Source: JAEUMG01 sp963805405 (GTDB taxonomy: Bacteria; Pseudomonadota; Alphaproteobacteria; Rhizobiales; Aestuariivirgaceae). Taken from it: a DNA stretch of 64,000 nucleotides. The notes under the pieces are model-generated. The model saw nothing but the letters and a program-made list of their open reading frames with translations. It was not told where the DNA came from and did not search any database. Numbering within the stretch: the first letter of the stretch is position 1; every line of letters begins with the position of its first letter. The position numbers and the translations under genes were made by a program. The stretch spans positions 558,001-622,000 of the forward strand of contig CAWDUC010000020.1 of assembly GCA_963805405.1 (NCBI GenBank), in the 5' to 3' direction. Below, in pieces: positions 18,386 to 27,925 of this stretch.

Positions 18386-18712
18386 TCACTTCGCGAGGCT
18401 GGCGATATAGGCGGAAAGCGCAGTTGCCTGTTCGGGGGTCATCTCCCATTCCGGCATCGCCGGATGGCCGACGACGATGCCTTCCACGAAAGCTTCCTCG
18501 AGCTGGCTTGGATCGTATTTCGACGGAATGGCGCGGAAGGGCGGGGCGGCCGCGAACGGACTATCGCCTGTTATTTCGATATTGTGGCACCCGGCGCAAT
18601 TGAGCTCGGCCAATTCGCGGCCCATATCGACAAGTGTCGGACCGCCTGCCTCCGATGCGGATGTGCCTGCCAGAATCAGAAAGGTGGCGATGCTCAAGCT
18701 GTGCTTCATCAT
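18386..18712 (-). CDS. Periplasmic class I cytochrome c
   Basis: A 108-aa monohaem c-type cytochrome. Residues 1-22 are a signal peptide ending ASEAGG; the haem site is CAGCH near residue 39, and the axial Met lies in GHPAMPEWEM near residue 86. A small soluble electron carrier; the partner is unknown. Convergent with the transglutaminase-like gene. Confidence 0.88.
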   Translation of the reverse strand: MMKHSLSIATFLILAGTSASEAGGPTLVDMGRELAELNCAGCHNIEITGDSPFAAAPPFRAIPSKYDPSQLEEAFVEGIVVGHPAMPEWEMTPEQATALSAYIASLAK

Positions 18713-18769
18713 GCCAGCCTAAGCGAGCAGCAGGTGCATTCATTGACGTGGATCAAGCCCCGCCCAAAC

Positions 18770-18952
18770 CTACCGCTGGCCGGAAAAAGCCGGTGGGTCG
18801 CTTGCCGGGAAGGATTCGTCCGAAGCTTCGTCAACCGCATCCCATGAGGACGGCGGATCACGCATCGCTTCCGGGCCGGCCGGGCGAATGTCCTCGACCG
18901 GCTCAACGTCGAGTTTCGGTCTGACTTTCGTCTTTCGAATCCGCTTTGACAT
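18770..18952 (-). CDS. Small conserved acidic protein with DESFPASDPP motif
   Basis: A 60-aa soluble, acidic protein. Its C-terminus contains WDAVDEASDESFPASDPPAF, a motif seen at the end of many small hypothetical rhizobial proteins. No function is known. I start at the ATG at 18952 (MSKRIRKTKVRP). Confidence 0.55.
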   Translation of the reverse strand: MSKRIRKTKVRPKLDVEPVEDIRPAGPEAMRDPPSSWDAVDEASDESFPASDPPAFSGQR

Positions 18953-19059
18953 CGGAAGGCGGCTCACCATCTGGCAAACAATCTACCACCGCAGTCTCCA
19001 ATGCGGAAACGATGCGTTGGTTCTGTAAGATCATACCAGATGGTGAGTTGCGCTATCCG

Positions 19060-19464
19060 CTAGGTGGATTTACGCGCGTCGATGGCCCATGGACCCGGGC
19101 CTGCCGCTGCGAAATAGAGGAAGACGAAACAGTAGAGCACCGCCAGTTCGCCGCCATTGAGGATCGGGTGGAAGCCCTGAGGCGCATGCGCTAAAAAATA
19201 GGCAACCGCCATCAATCCAGACAGCACGAAGGCGGCAATGCGCGTGAACAAGCCAATGATGATCAAGGCGCCGCCGATCAATTCGAACAGGCCCGCGATA
19301 CCGCCAAGTGAGAAAGTCTGCAGTCGGTCGAAATTGGCCATATGCGGAAAGCCGAGATGCTTGGCCGTTCCGTGGGCGATGAAAAGCAGGCCGGTTACGA
19401 TGCGAAGAACGCTGAGCAGCGGTCCGGACCAAGTTGCTGGAATGATTCCAGAATTTGTCGTCAT
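19060..19464 (-). CDS. DoxX family membrane protein
   Basis: A 134-aa protein with four membrane helices (about 17-33, 50-70, 74-92, 105-125) and the family pattern LLSVLRIVTGLLFIAHGTAK and GLFELIGGALIIIGLFTR. DoxX proteins are linked to quinone or thiosulfate metabolism and oxidative stress; the exact role is unclear. The ATG at 19464 is the natural start. Confidence 0.85.
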   Translation of the reverse strand: MTTNSGIIPATWSGPLLSVLRIVTGLLFIAHGTAKHLGFPHMANFDRLQTFSLGGIAGLFELIGGALIIIGLFTRIAAFVLSGLMAVAYFLAHAPQGFHPILNGGELAVLYCFVFLYFAAAGPGPWAIDARKST

Positions 19465-19541
19465 ATGAATCCCCTTTGTTTATTGTCGACGCCAGGGATT
19501 TAGGGGTGCTGTGAAACTGTAACAACCGAAATGCTAATTTC

Positions 19542-20756
19542 TCACGGAACCGTGAAGTTTTCCTGCCCAATGCCGTCGAGGATCTCAGCGAACCAGGGTG
19601 TCGTCAGATCGAATTTCTTGCCGCCCTTGATGCGCTCAAATTCGATGGCACGGAGCACGCCGCCGCGCTCCTCGTCATGGCCGATGACGCCGGATCTGCC
19701 GGCAAGTCCGCAATCGACTGCCAGATCGACCATGCCCTGGATCAGGCGAAGGTCTTCTGCGTTCGCCGCGGCCGAGCGGCAGAAATAGCCCGACTTCTGC
19801 ACGATGGTGCGCTCAGCGCCGATCTGCTTTGCGAATTGGCGCCCGAACCATTCGCCGACATTGACCTCGTCGAGCTTCACATGGCCGAAGGCATCACGGC
19901 CGAACGTGCGTCCTGACTGTTCCAGCTCCTGGACGATCTCGTTGGCATAGGCGCCCTCGCTGACGAACATGTTGACCGATGTCTTGGTTGCCATCACCGC
20001 TTTCAGACGACGGGCTTCGGCCGCAATGTCGATCCTCATTTCGGGCAAATAGATCGCGTCGAGATCCTTCTGGCCGCGCGATAGATTGAGTTCGGGCAGG
20101 AATTCGATATGCGACAGGCGATGGCGCCAGGCGCGCGCTGTCGCCGCGGTGAGCCAGCCGCAATGCCGGCCCATGATCTCATGTACGACGAGCGTGTTGA
20201 GGCGCGCCTTGCCTTCATTGACGATGTTCTCGAAGAAATTCGCGCCTTGCTCGGCGGCGGTGGCGGCACCCAGCGTCTGGCGGATCGGGACGACATCATT
20301 GTCGACGGTCTTGGGCAGGCCGACGACGGTCAGGCCATAATCATGGCGCGCCAGATAGGCGGCGAGATCGGCGGCGGTGGTGTTGGTGTCGTCGCCGCCG
20401 ATGGTGTGAAGGATGGTGATCCCATCCTTGCGCAATTGGTCGGCTGCGACTTTCAGCGGATCCTCGCCGTCCTTGATGAGCCCGCGCTTCACATTATCGG
20501 CGGCGTTGGTGAGCTTGACGCGGCTCGAGGCAAGCGGCGTTCCGCCATGCTTGTGCAGCACATAGGCACGGCGGCGCACTTCGGGGGTGACCTCAACGGA
20601 CTTGCCGGTGAGCAGCCCGGCATAGCCGCCAAGATAACCGGTTATCGGCGCTTCGGGAGCAAGATCGGTGTAGCGCTGGATCAGGCCGCCGACCGCGGAA
20701 GAAAGACATGGCGCGAGGCCTCCGGCGGTAAGCATGGCGATCTTGGGCTGCGGCAT
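19542..20756 (-). CDS. pfp: Pyrophosphate-dependent 6-phosphofructokinase
   Basis: A 404-aa phosphofructokinase that interconverts fructose 6-phosphate and fructose 1,6-bisphosphate. The motif TIGGDDTNTTA has Asp where ATP enzymes have Gly, and GLPKTVDNDV carries the Lys typical of PPi-dependent enzymes. HEIMGRHCGWLTA is the sugar-phosphate site. PPi enzymes work reversibly and can serve gluconeogenesis as well as glycolysis. It lies directly downstream of uvrA's end on the opposite end of a small gap. Confidence 0.88.
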   Translation of the reverse strand: MPQPKIAMLTAGGLAPCLSSAVGGLIQRYTDLAPEAPITGYLGGYAGLLTGKSVEVTPEVRRRAYVLHKHGGTPLASSRVKLTNAADNVKRGLIKDGEDPLKVAADQLRKDGITILHTIGGDDTNTTAADLAAYLARHDYGLTVVGLPKTVDNDVVPIRQTLGAATAAEQGANFFENIVNEGKARLNTLVVHEIMGRHCGWLTAATARAWRHRLSHIEFLPELNLSRGQKDLDAIYLPEMRIDIAAEARRLKAVMATKTSVNMFVSEGAYANEIVQELEQSGRTFGRDAFGHVKLDEVNVGEWFGRQFAKQIGAERTIVQKSGYFCRSAAANAEDLRLIQGMVDLAVDCGLAGRSGVIGHDEERGGVLRAIEFERIKGGKKFDLTTPWFAEILDGIGQENFTVP

Positions 20757-20823
20757 GGGGTGGGCCTCTTGAACGCGTTGTGACGATTCGAACCCATAAA
20801 GACATCACATGTGCAAGGGGTGA

Positions 20824-23755
20824 CTACTCCGCCGCCTGGGTCTTGATGGCCTTGCCGCGCTTGAGGACGTCGCGCAGGAAGCGGCCGGTGTAGCTCTTCT
20901 TCTCGCGCACGACATCCTCGGGCGTTCCGGCCACGACAATCTCGCCGCCGCCATCGCCGCCTTCGGGGCCTAAGATCGATGACCCAGTCGGCGGTCTTGA
21001 TCACTTCGAGATTGTGCTCGATCACCACCACCGTGTTGCCCTGATCAACCAACTCATGGAGGACTTCGAGCAGCTTCTTCACGTCGTGGAAGTGAAGGCC
21101 GGTCGTCGGCTCGTCGAGAAGATAGAGCGTGCGGCCGGTGGCGCGGCGGGAGAGTTCCTTGGCGAGCTTGACGCGCTGCGCTTCGCCGCCCGAAAGCGTG
21201 GTCGCCTGCTGGCCGACATGGATGTAGCCAAGGCCGACGCGCTCGAGCGTCGTCATCTTGTCGCGCACGCTCGGCACGGCGCGGAAGAAATCGGCCGCTT
21301 CCGCAACCGTCATGTCGAGCACATCGGCGATCGACTTGTCCTTGAACTTGATCTCGAGCGTCTCGCGATTGTAGCGCTTGCCGTGGCACTCGTCGCACGT
21401 GACGTACACATCGGGGAGGAAGTGCATCTCGATCTTGATGACACCATCGCCCTGGCAGGTCTCGCAGCGCCCACCCTTGACGTTGAACGAGAAGCGCCCA
21501 GGCTCATAGCCGCGTGCCTTGGCCTCTGGAAGGCCGGCGAACCAGTCACGGATCGGCGTGAAGGCACCGGTATAGGTGGCTGGGTTCGATCGCGGCGTGC
21601 GGCCGATCGGCGATTGATCGATGTCGATGATCTTGTCGAGCGCTTCGAGACCCTCGATCCGATCATGTTCGGCCGGGGCTTCGCGCGCGCCCATGAGCTT
21701 ACGGGCTGCTGCGCGGTAGACCGTGTCGATGAGCAAGGTCGACTTGCCACCGCCCGATACGCCGGTGACGCATGTGAAGACGCCTAGCGGAATCTCGGCC
21801 GAGATATTCTTGAGATTGTTGGCGCGCGCGCCCTTGACGCGGATCGAGCGGCCCTTCTCCCATTTGCGGCGGAAGGTGGGCTGCGGAACCTGCTGGAAAC
21901 CCGTGAGGTACTGACCAGTCAAAGAATTCGGATTGGCCATGATTTCGGCCGGCGTGCCTTTAGCCACGACCTTGCCGCCATGGACGCCGGCCCCGGGCCC
22001 GATATCGACGACATAGTCGGCACTACGGATCGCATCCTCGTCATGCTCGACGACAATCACCGTGTTGCCGAGATCACGCAAATGAACGAGCGTTTCAAGC
22101 AGGCGTGCATTGTCCCGTTGGTGCAGGCCGATCGAAGGCTCGTCGAGGACGTAGAGGACTCCTGTCAGGCCGGAGCCGATCTGCGATGCCAATCTGATGC
22201 GCTGACTTTCGCCGCCGGACAATGTGCCAGAGCGGCGCGAGAGAGTCAGATAGTCGAGGCCGACATCGACGAGGAACCTAAGCCGCTCGCGGATCTCTTT
22301 CAGAATCCGTGCCGCGATTTCCTTCTGCTTCGGCTTGAGCTTGCCGAGAAGGTCGGTGAACCACTGATCGCCACCACGGATCGAGAGATCGGATATCTGT
22401 CCGATATGGAACCCGTCGATCTTGACGGCGAGCGCTTGCGGCTTGAGCCGGAAGCCTTTGCATTCCTCGCAGGGATGGTCGGACTGGAAGCGCGAAAGTT
22501 CCTCGCGCATCCATTGCGAATCGGTCTCGCGCCAGCGCCGCTCGATATTGCCGATAACGCCTTCAAAGGTTTTCTTTGTCTTGTAGGTGCGCAGGCCATC
22601 ATCATAGACGAAGGTGATCTCGTCATCCCCGGTGCCGAAAAGCATGGCGTCCTTTGCTTTCTTCGGCAATTGCGACCAGGGCGCGGTCATCGAGAATTTG
22701 TAATGCTTGGCGAGTGCCTCGAGCGTCTGGGCGTAATAGGGCGACGTGTTGCCAGTCTTGGCCCAGGGCAGGATGGCACCATCGCGCAATGACAGGCTCT
22801 CATCCGGCACGACGAGATCGGGCTCGAATTTAAGCTCGGTGCCGAGGCCATCGCATTTTGGGCAGGCGCCGAAGGGATTGTTGAACGAGAAGAGGCGCGG
22901 CTCGATCTCGTCGATCGTGAAGCCGGAGACTGGGCAGGCGAAACGCTCCGAGAACAGGATGCGTTCGTGCGTCTCGTTTTTCGACTTATTGGCACTTTCG
23001 GCCGAGGTTTCCGACGCCGGCAAGGGCTTGTCGGTATATTCGGCAATCGCCAGTCCGTCGGCCAGCTTGAGAGCCGTCTCGAATGAATCGGCAAGCCGAT
23101 TGCCCAGATCGGCACGAACGACGAGGCGGTCGACCACGACATCGATATCGTGCTTGTACTTTTTATCGAGTGCCGGGACAGCATCGATCTCGTGGAAATG
23201 GCCATCCACCTTGACGCGCTGGAAGCCCTTCTTCTGCAGATCGGCGAACTCCTTGCGATACTCGCCCTTGCGGCCGCGTACAATCGGGGCGAGCAGATAG
23301 AGCCGCGTGCCTTCCGGCAATGCCATCACGCGGTCGACCATTTGAGTGACCGTCTGCGCTTCGATGGGCAGTCCCGTTGCGGGCGAATAGGCAATTCCGA
23401 TGCGCGCGAAGAGCAGGCGCATATAATCGTAGATCTCGGTGACCGTGCCGACGGTGGAACGAGGATTTCGGCTCGTCGTCTTCTGTTCGATCGAAATGGC
23501 AGGAGAAAGCCCGTCGATCTGGTCGACATCGGGCTTCTGCATCATCTCCAGGAACTGGCGCGCATAGGCCGAAAGGCTTTCGACATAGCGGCGCTGGCCT
23601 TCGGCATAGATCGTGTCGAAGGCGAGCGAAGACTTCCCCGAGCCCGAAAGACCGGTGAAGACGATCAGAGAATCGCGCGGAAGCTCAAGGGAGACGTTCT
23701 TGAGATTGTGCTCGCGGGCACCTTGAATGGAGATGACTTTGCGTTGTTCTGGCAT
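20824..23755 (-). CDS. uvrA: Excinuclease ABC subunit A (one indel near the C-terminus)
   Basis: UvrA is the damage-recognition ATPase of nucleotide excision repair. Both ATPase modules are present: Walker A GLSGSGKSSLAFDT and GVSGGGKSTLLIDT, two zinc fingers (CPKCDGLG; CETCQGDG with CDECHGKRY) and LSGGEAQRVKLAKELSR. An extra base near 20972 shifts the frame after DWVIDL; corrected, the end reads GPEGGDGGGEIVVAGTP and the stop is at 20824, about 976 aa. The uncorrected frame runs into the next gene. It is divergent from the secreted-protein gene at 23931. Confidence 0.93.
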
Positions 23756-23930
23756 GCTGGTTGGCTACGCTTTAAATGGGCTGCCAGCAGGTGCCCGGCA
23801 ACGTCTGGCCGCGATTATGTTAGGCCTAGTCCAAAGGGTGAACGACTGCAATGGGTTTGGCGCGCATTGTCAGCAGTCTGGCGTCAGAACATGTCAGTAT
23901 GTGGGGTGTTGTCCACAGTGGAGACGAGAA

Positions 23931-24446
23931 ATGAAGCGTTTGTTGGCCGGTCTTCTCGTCGGAATGCAGTTCTATCTCGGACCCGGCTTTGCTGCAGGCA
24001 CCGAGGATATTGATTTCGTGATGGCGGCGAGCCTGCCTCCGGCCGTTTCGGAAGCTTTGCGCAATAATCCGAAGACGATGAACTATAAGATCTCGACCCG
24101 CGTCAACCCGTACTATCTGCAGGGGGATTTCAACGGTGATGGTAAGGTCGATACTGCGCTTCTCATCGAGGAAAAGTCCTCTGGCAAGGCGGGAATCGCT
24201 TTCGTCCTTGGGAAGAAGAAGATTGCGATCGTGGGTGCGGGAAAAGCGACCGGAAATGGCGGCGATAACTTCGACTGGATGGACGCTTGGTATGTCTATG
24301 AGAAGGGTAAGGTACATATGGGGGCCGACGAAAACGCGCCCCCGACGCTGAAGGGCGACGGGATATTGGCGATGAAGGCAGAATCGGCCAGCAGTCTGAT
24401 CTATTGGAACGGGTCCGGCTTCGCCTGGTACCAGCAGGGGGACTAA
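23931..24446 (+). CDS. Secreted hypothetical protein with DFNGDGKVD motif
   Basis: A 171-aa protein with a signal peptide (residues 1-22, MKRLLAGLLVGMQFYLGPGFA). The segment GDFNGDGKVDTALLIE near residue 67 resembles an FG-GAP/EF-hand-like calcium loop, suggesting a beta-propeller-like or calcium-binding periplasmic protein. The ATG at 23931 follows GAGACGAG; the frame is open upstream but only the later start gives a signal peptide. The stop codon overlaps that of the convergent alcohol dehydrogenase gene. Confidence 0.6.
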   Translation: MKRLLAGLLVGMQFYLGPGFAAGTEDIDFVMAASLPPAVSEALRNNPKTMNYKISTRVNPYYLQGDFNGDGKVDTALLIEEKSSGKAGIAFVLGKKKIAIVGAGKATGNGGDNFDWMDAWYVYEKGKVHMGADENAPPTLKGDGILAMKAESASSLIYWNGSGFAWYQQGD

Positions 24447-25437
24447 GGCAGGAACGGGTCGATTATCGTCTTCAGCTTCGTCGCCCTGCCGGCGATCAGG
24501 CTTTGATAGGCGTCCGGGAACATCGGCGAGCCTGATAGGACCCTCGACATAGCGTGCAAGGTCAGCGGCATAGGTCGGTCAATCGCTCGACGGCCAAGGG
24601 CAGTTCGCCGGCGAACGCGCCGCAGCCGACGAGATCGATTTCCCGCTCTACAATGTTATTGGGGTCGATCGTCAGCTTCTCGTGGAAGATGCCGACAAAG
24701 ACAATGCGTGCGCCGCTCGCGGAGCGTGCTGCGAGAGTTGCAGCGACAGAGGCACTTCCCGTCGCGTCGACTGCAAATCGCGTGGATGGCGCATCCTCGA
24801 GCGTCGCAGGCGTAGCGCCAGTCACGTCGGCAACGAGACGCTGACGGGCTTCGTTGCGATCGACGATGTAAAGCGGGCCGAAGCCCTCCCGTGCGAGGAC
24901 AAGGGCGACGAGCCCCCCGATCGGTCCGGCGCCGGCAATGAGGACCGGTTCGCCACGTTCAGGTGCCAGGCGATTGAGGGCGTGCAATGCCACGGCCAAC
25001 GGCTCAGCCATCGCGGCGACGGCAGGTGGGAGCGCCTGGTCAATGGGGAGGATGATCGACTCCGGTAGGACTGTCATCTCGGCAAAGCCGCCGTCACAGA
25101 CTTCACCGACAAAGCCGAGGTTTGGACAGAGATTAGGTGATCCGCGTCGGCAGGCGGCGCAAGTTCCACAGGCGACCCGGGAATCCGCGACGACGCGATC
25201 ACCTCGCTTGAACTTCCTGACATCCGGACCGACAGCAATCACTTCGCCTGTAAGTTCATGACCGGGCGTCGAGGGGCTGCGCGACAGCCATTGTCCCGTC
25301 TTGAAGTTGTGAAGGTCGGATCCGCAGATGCCGGCGGCCAAAACCTTGATGAGGACATCGGCGCCGGTCGGCGAGCCGGGTTCGGGTATCACTTCAACTC
25401 GAAGATCGCCAATGCCGTAAAGGCGCGCGGCGCGCAT
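24443..25437 (-). CDS. Zn-dependent medium-chain alcohol dehydrogenase (two indels)
   Basis: A 330-aa MDR-family NAD(P)-dependent dehydrogenase like sorbitol/threonine dehydrogenases. Residues AAGICGSDLHNF and GHELTGEVIAVG give catalytic zinc ligands; CGTCAACRRGSPNLC is the structural zinc lobe; AGAGPIGGLVALVLA is the Rossmann loop. The open frame stops early at 24562; removing extra bases near 24570 and 24516 restores DLAADLARYVEG and DAYQSLIAG and the stop at 24443. Last gene of the LysR-YkgJ-SDR-HisD-like operon; it could be the second of two 2-dehydrogenases that interconvert stereoisomers of a polyol or polyol sulfonate (inference). Confidence 0.8.
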
Positions 25438-25438
25438 G

Positions 25439-26764
25439 TCAGTTGCCAAGCAGCCGTGTGCGGAGTTCGGATACCGCATTGGCATGGGCATCGAAGCCTT
25501 CGTAGGTGGCGATGACGCGAGCATGCTTGGCAAGCTCGGGATAGCCTTGCCGCGTGACATAGCCGATCGAAGTTCGCTTCATGAAATCGAAGACCGAGAG
25601 TGGCGAGAAGGATTTAGCCCAGCCGCCGGTCGGCAAAACGTGATTGGGCCCGATGACGAAATTGCCAAGCGTGGTCGGGGTATGCTCTCCGAGAAGAATC
25701 TCGCCGGCATTCTTGAATTGCCCGAGATAGGCAAAGGGCTCGCGGGAGAGGATTTCCAGGTGTTCAGGCGCGTAGTCGTTTACAAAATCCGCGGCTTCAG
25801 CGGTGTCGCGCGCGATCAGAATTCCACCACGATGCGAACCGAGCACTGATTTGGTGAACGAAACACGCTGGTCGCTCATCTTCGTCCAATAGTCCGGAAG
25901 GGACGCCAGAGCCGCCTTCGCAACCTCTTCGCTCGTCGTTACCAGGAACGCTGATGAATCAGGCCCGTGTTCAGCCTCGATGAGCAGATCAAGGCCAGCG
26001 AGGCGGCCGTCAATGGTGTCGTCGGCGAAGATGATGACTTCGCTCGGACCTGCCGGCGTGCCCGTATCGATGAGATCGGCGAGGAGACGCTTGGCTGCAA
26101 CAACCCAAGGCGAGCCAGGACCGACGATCTTCACGACTTTCGGAATCGTCTGCGTGCCATAGGCGACGGCGGCGACGGCTTGCGCACCACCGCAGCGATA
26201 GACGCGCGAGACTCCGGCGGCACGGGCCGCGACAAGCGTCGCCGCGTCTATATTTCCATCAGGACCCGGCGGCGTGATGATCTGGATCGATTCAACCCCC
26301 GCCACGGTAGCCGGGATGCATTGCATCATGACCGAGCTTGGGAAGGCGCCTTTGCCGCGCGGAATGTAGCAGGCGACCGACGGGATGGCGTTCATCCGGT
26401 CGCCGGCGAAGACGCCGGGACGCATCTCGTGGAACCACATTTCCTCGGGCTTCTGGTCTTCGTGGAACTTGCGGATGTTGCCGGCCGCATAGGTAATCGC
26501 TTCGAGGACTTCGGGCTCAAGTTCCCGATGCGCGCGCTCGAAATCCGCTTCACTGGCCGCAATGCGCTTTGCATCGACGGGTGCCTTGTCGAAATCGCGG
26601 GCGAAACGGGCCAAAGCCTCGTCGCCTTCGATACGGACGGCTTCGATGATCGGCTTTACCTTCTCGAGATAAGGCCCCAGGTCGGATTCGGTGCGCTTGA
26701 GCAATTGGGCGCGATCCTCGGGCTTAAGATCGGCGAGGCGAAGGAAATTGACAGACGCGGACAT
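25439..26764 (-). CDS. Histidinol dehydrogenase family protein, HpsN-like candidate
   Basis: A 441-aa HisD-fold, zinc- and NAD-dependent alcohol-to-acid dehydrogenase. It has CYIPRGKGAFPSSVMM, GPGSPWVVAAKRLL, PAGPSEVIIFADD, DLLIEAEHGPDSSAFL and NHVLPTGG. Two positions depart from biosynthetic HisD: GPGS instead of GPGN and IGPNH instead of GTNH, and there are no his genes nearby. The neighbours are an SDR and a Zn-ADH in one operon, the same enzyme set as HpsO/HpsN/HpsP of sulfopropanediol (DHPS) breakdown, where HpsN oxidises DHPS to sulfolactate. Start ATG at 26764. Assignment to HpsN is inference; other polyol-acid pathways are possible. Confidence 0.72.
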   Translation of the reverse strand: MSASVNFLRLADLKPEDRAQLLKRTESDLGPYLEKVKPIIEAVRIEGDEALARFARDFDKAPVDAKRIAASEADFERAHRELEPEVLEAITYAAGNIRKFHEDQKPEEMWFHEMRPGVFAGDRMNAIPSVACYIPRGKGAFPSSVMMQCIPATVAGVESIQIITPPGPDGNIDAATLVAARAAGVSRVYRCGGAQAVAAVAYGTQTIPKVVKIVGPGSPWVVAAKRLLADLIDTGTPAGPSEVIIFADDTIDGRLAGLDLLIEAEHGPDSSAFLVTTSEEVAKAALASLPDYWTKMSDQRVSFTKSVLGSHRGGILIARDTAEAADFVNDYAPEHLEILSREPFAYLGQFKNAGEILLGEHTPTTLGNFVIGPNHVLPTGGWAKSFSPLSVFDFMKRTSIGYVTRQGYPELAKHARVIATYEGFDAHANAVSELRTRLLGN

Positions 26765-26771
26765 GGGAACC

Positions 26772-27545
26772 TCAGAGCGAAGCGAGAATGCCGCCATCAA
26801 CCGGCAGCATGATGCCGGTGACATAGGCCGAAGCCGGTGCAGCCAGAAAAACGATGGCGCCGGCAAGGTCGTCAAGCTGGCCGAAGCGGCGCAAGGGGAT
26901 ACGCGACAGCATGCGATCCCGCCAGGCTTCATCCTGGTAGAAGGTTTCGGTCATGGCAGTGCGGAAATAGCCGGGCGCGATGCCGTTGACCCTGATGCCA
27001 TGCGGCGCCCATTCGGCGGCGAGCGCACGCGTCATGCCGAGAAGACCGGTTTTCGACGTACCATAGGGCACCGCGGTCGGAATGCCGACCGTGGAGGTGA
27101 GCGATAGGAGATTGATGATCGAGCCGCCGGTGCCACTCGCAATCATGTGCTTGGCGGCGGCCTGGGCGCAGAAGAAGGCGCCTTTGAGATTGGTGTCGAC
27201 GATTTTGTCCCACAGGGTCTCGTCGATCGAGACGGAGGCGCGGACTTCCTCGGCACCGGCATTGTTGACGAGAATATCGAGGCCACCCAATGCGTCGACC
27301 GCCTGCCGGACACCGCTTGAGGCGGAATCGGCGTCGGACACGTCCTGCGCAATACAGTAGGCCTTGCGCGCCAGCGCTTCGATTTCGGCGGCAGTATCGT
27401 CGAGGTCACGCTCATTGCGTGCCGTGATCGCAACATCGGCCCCGGCGCGCGCCAAAGCCAGCGCGATCGCCTTGCCGATGCCGCGGCTTCCGCCCGTTAC
27501 CAGCGCGGCGCAACCATCAAGGCTGAATAGCGAGACGTCGCTCAT
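26772..27545 (-). CDS. Short-chain dehydrogenase/reductase
   Basis: A 257-aa classical SDR. Cofactor loop TGGSRGIGKA, NNAG, catalytic Ser/Tyr/Lys in NLLSLTSTVG and YGTSK, and C-terminal YVTGIMLPVDGG. The residue after the second strand favours NADP or NAD without certainty. It overlaps the YkgJ-type gene by 4 bases and is 7 bases from the HisD-like gene, so it is in the same operon; a HpsO-type 2-dehydrogenase role is possible. Confidence 0.85.
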   Translation of the reverse strand: MSDVSLFSLDGCAALVTGGSRGIGKAIALALARAGADVAITARNERDLDDTAAEIEALARKAYCIAQDVSDADSASSGVRQAVDALGGLDILVNNAGAEEVRASVSIDETLWDKIVDTNLKGAFFCAQAAAKHMIASGTGGSIINLLSLTSTVGIPTAVPYGTSKTGLLGMTRALAAEWAPHGIRVNGIAPGYFRTAMTETFYQDEAWRDRMLSRIPLRRFGQLDDLAGAIVFLAAPASAYVTGIMLPVDGGILASL

Positions 27546-27922
27546 GTGGTCGAGGTGTGCCAGGTGGTCGAGACATACTCCTCATCTTCCTGCGCATTGC
27601 GTTCGAAAGCGAGGAAATCCCAATAGCCGCAATTGAACTCGCCGGGAAACTCGCGGCAGGCGCGTGGGCGTGCATGATAGATCGTGCAACGGCGCTCCTT
27701 GGTGTCGAAGAACTGGCAGATGCGCCCGAAATGCTCATCCTTCTGGCGGCGCATGACGCGGCCATGGGTGCGGTCAATGCGGAAGAATTTTTTCTCGGCC
27801 TTCTCCAGCGGCATGTCGAAGTGCTTGGCGATGCGCACTGCGTCGCGATCCTTCACCTCGATGATCGGATAGGAACAGCAATAGCCCGGGCATTTCAGGC
27901 AGTCATATCTCTTGCGCGGCAT
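27542..27922 (-). CDS. YkgJ family Cys-cluster protein
   Basis: A 126-aa protein of the YkgJ/CxxCxxCC family. Cysteines cluster at the N-terminus (CLKCPGYCC) and later in ICQFFDTKERRCTIY, ACREFP and FNCGYW, suggesting binding of zinc or an iron-sulfur cluster. No enzyme activity is established for the family. It sits between the LysR gene (3 bases upstream) and the SDR (4-base overlap), clearly co-transcribed. Confidence 0.8.
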   Translation of the reverse strand: MPRKRYDCLKCPGYCCSYPIIEVKDRDAVRIAKHFDMPLEKAEKKFFRIDRTHGRVMRRQKDEHFGRICQFFDTKERRCTIYHARPRACREFPGEFNCGYWDFLAFERNAQEDEEYVSTTWHTSTT

Positions 27923-27925
27923 CGT

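Noticed and set aside
20109..20783. 224-aa plus-strand frame over pfp
   Set aside because: Shadow of the PPi-phosphofructokinase gene in a high-GC genome.
25439..26764. Calling this gene biosynthetic hisD
   Set aside because: Two changed conserved motifs, no his genes nearby and membership in an SDR/ADH operon; family named but not the symbol.
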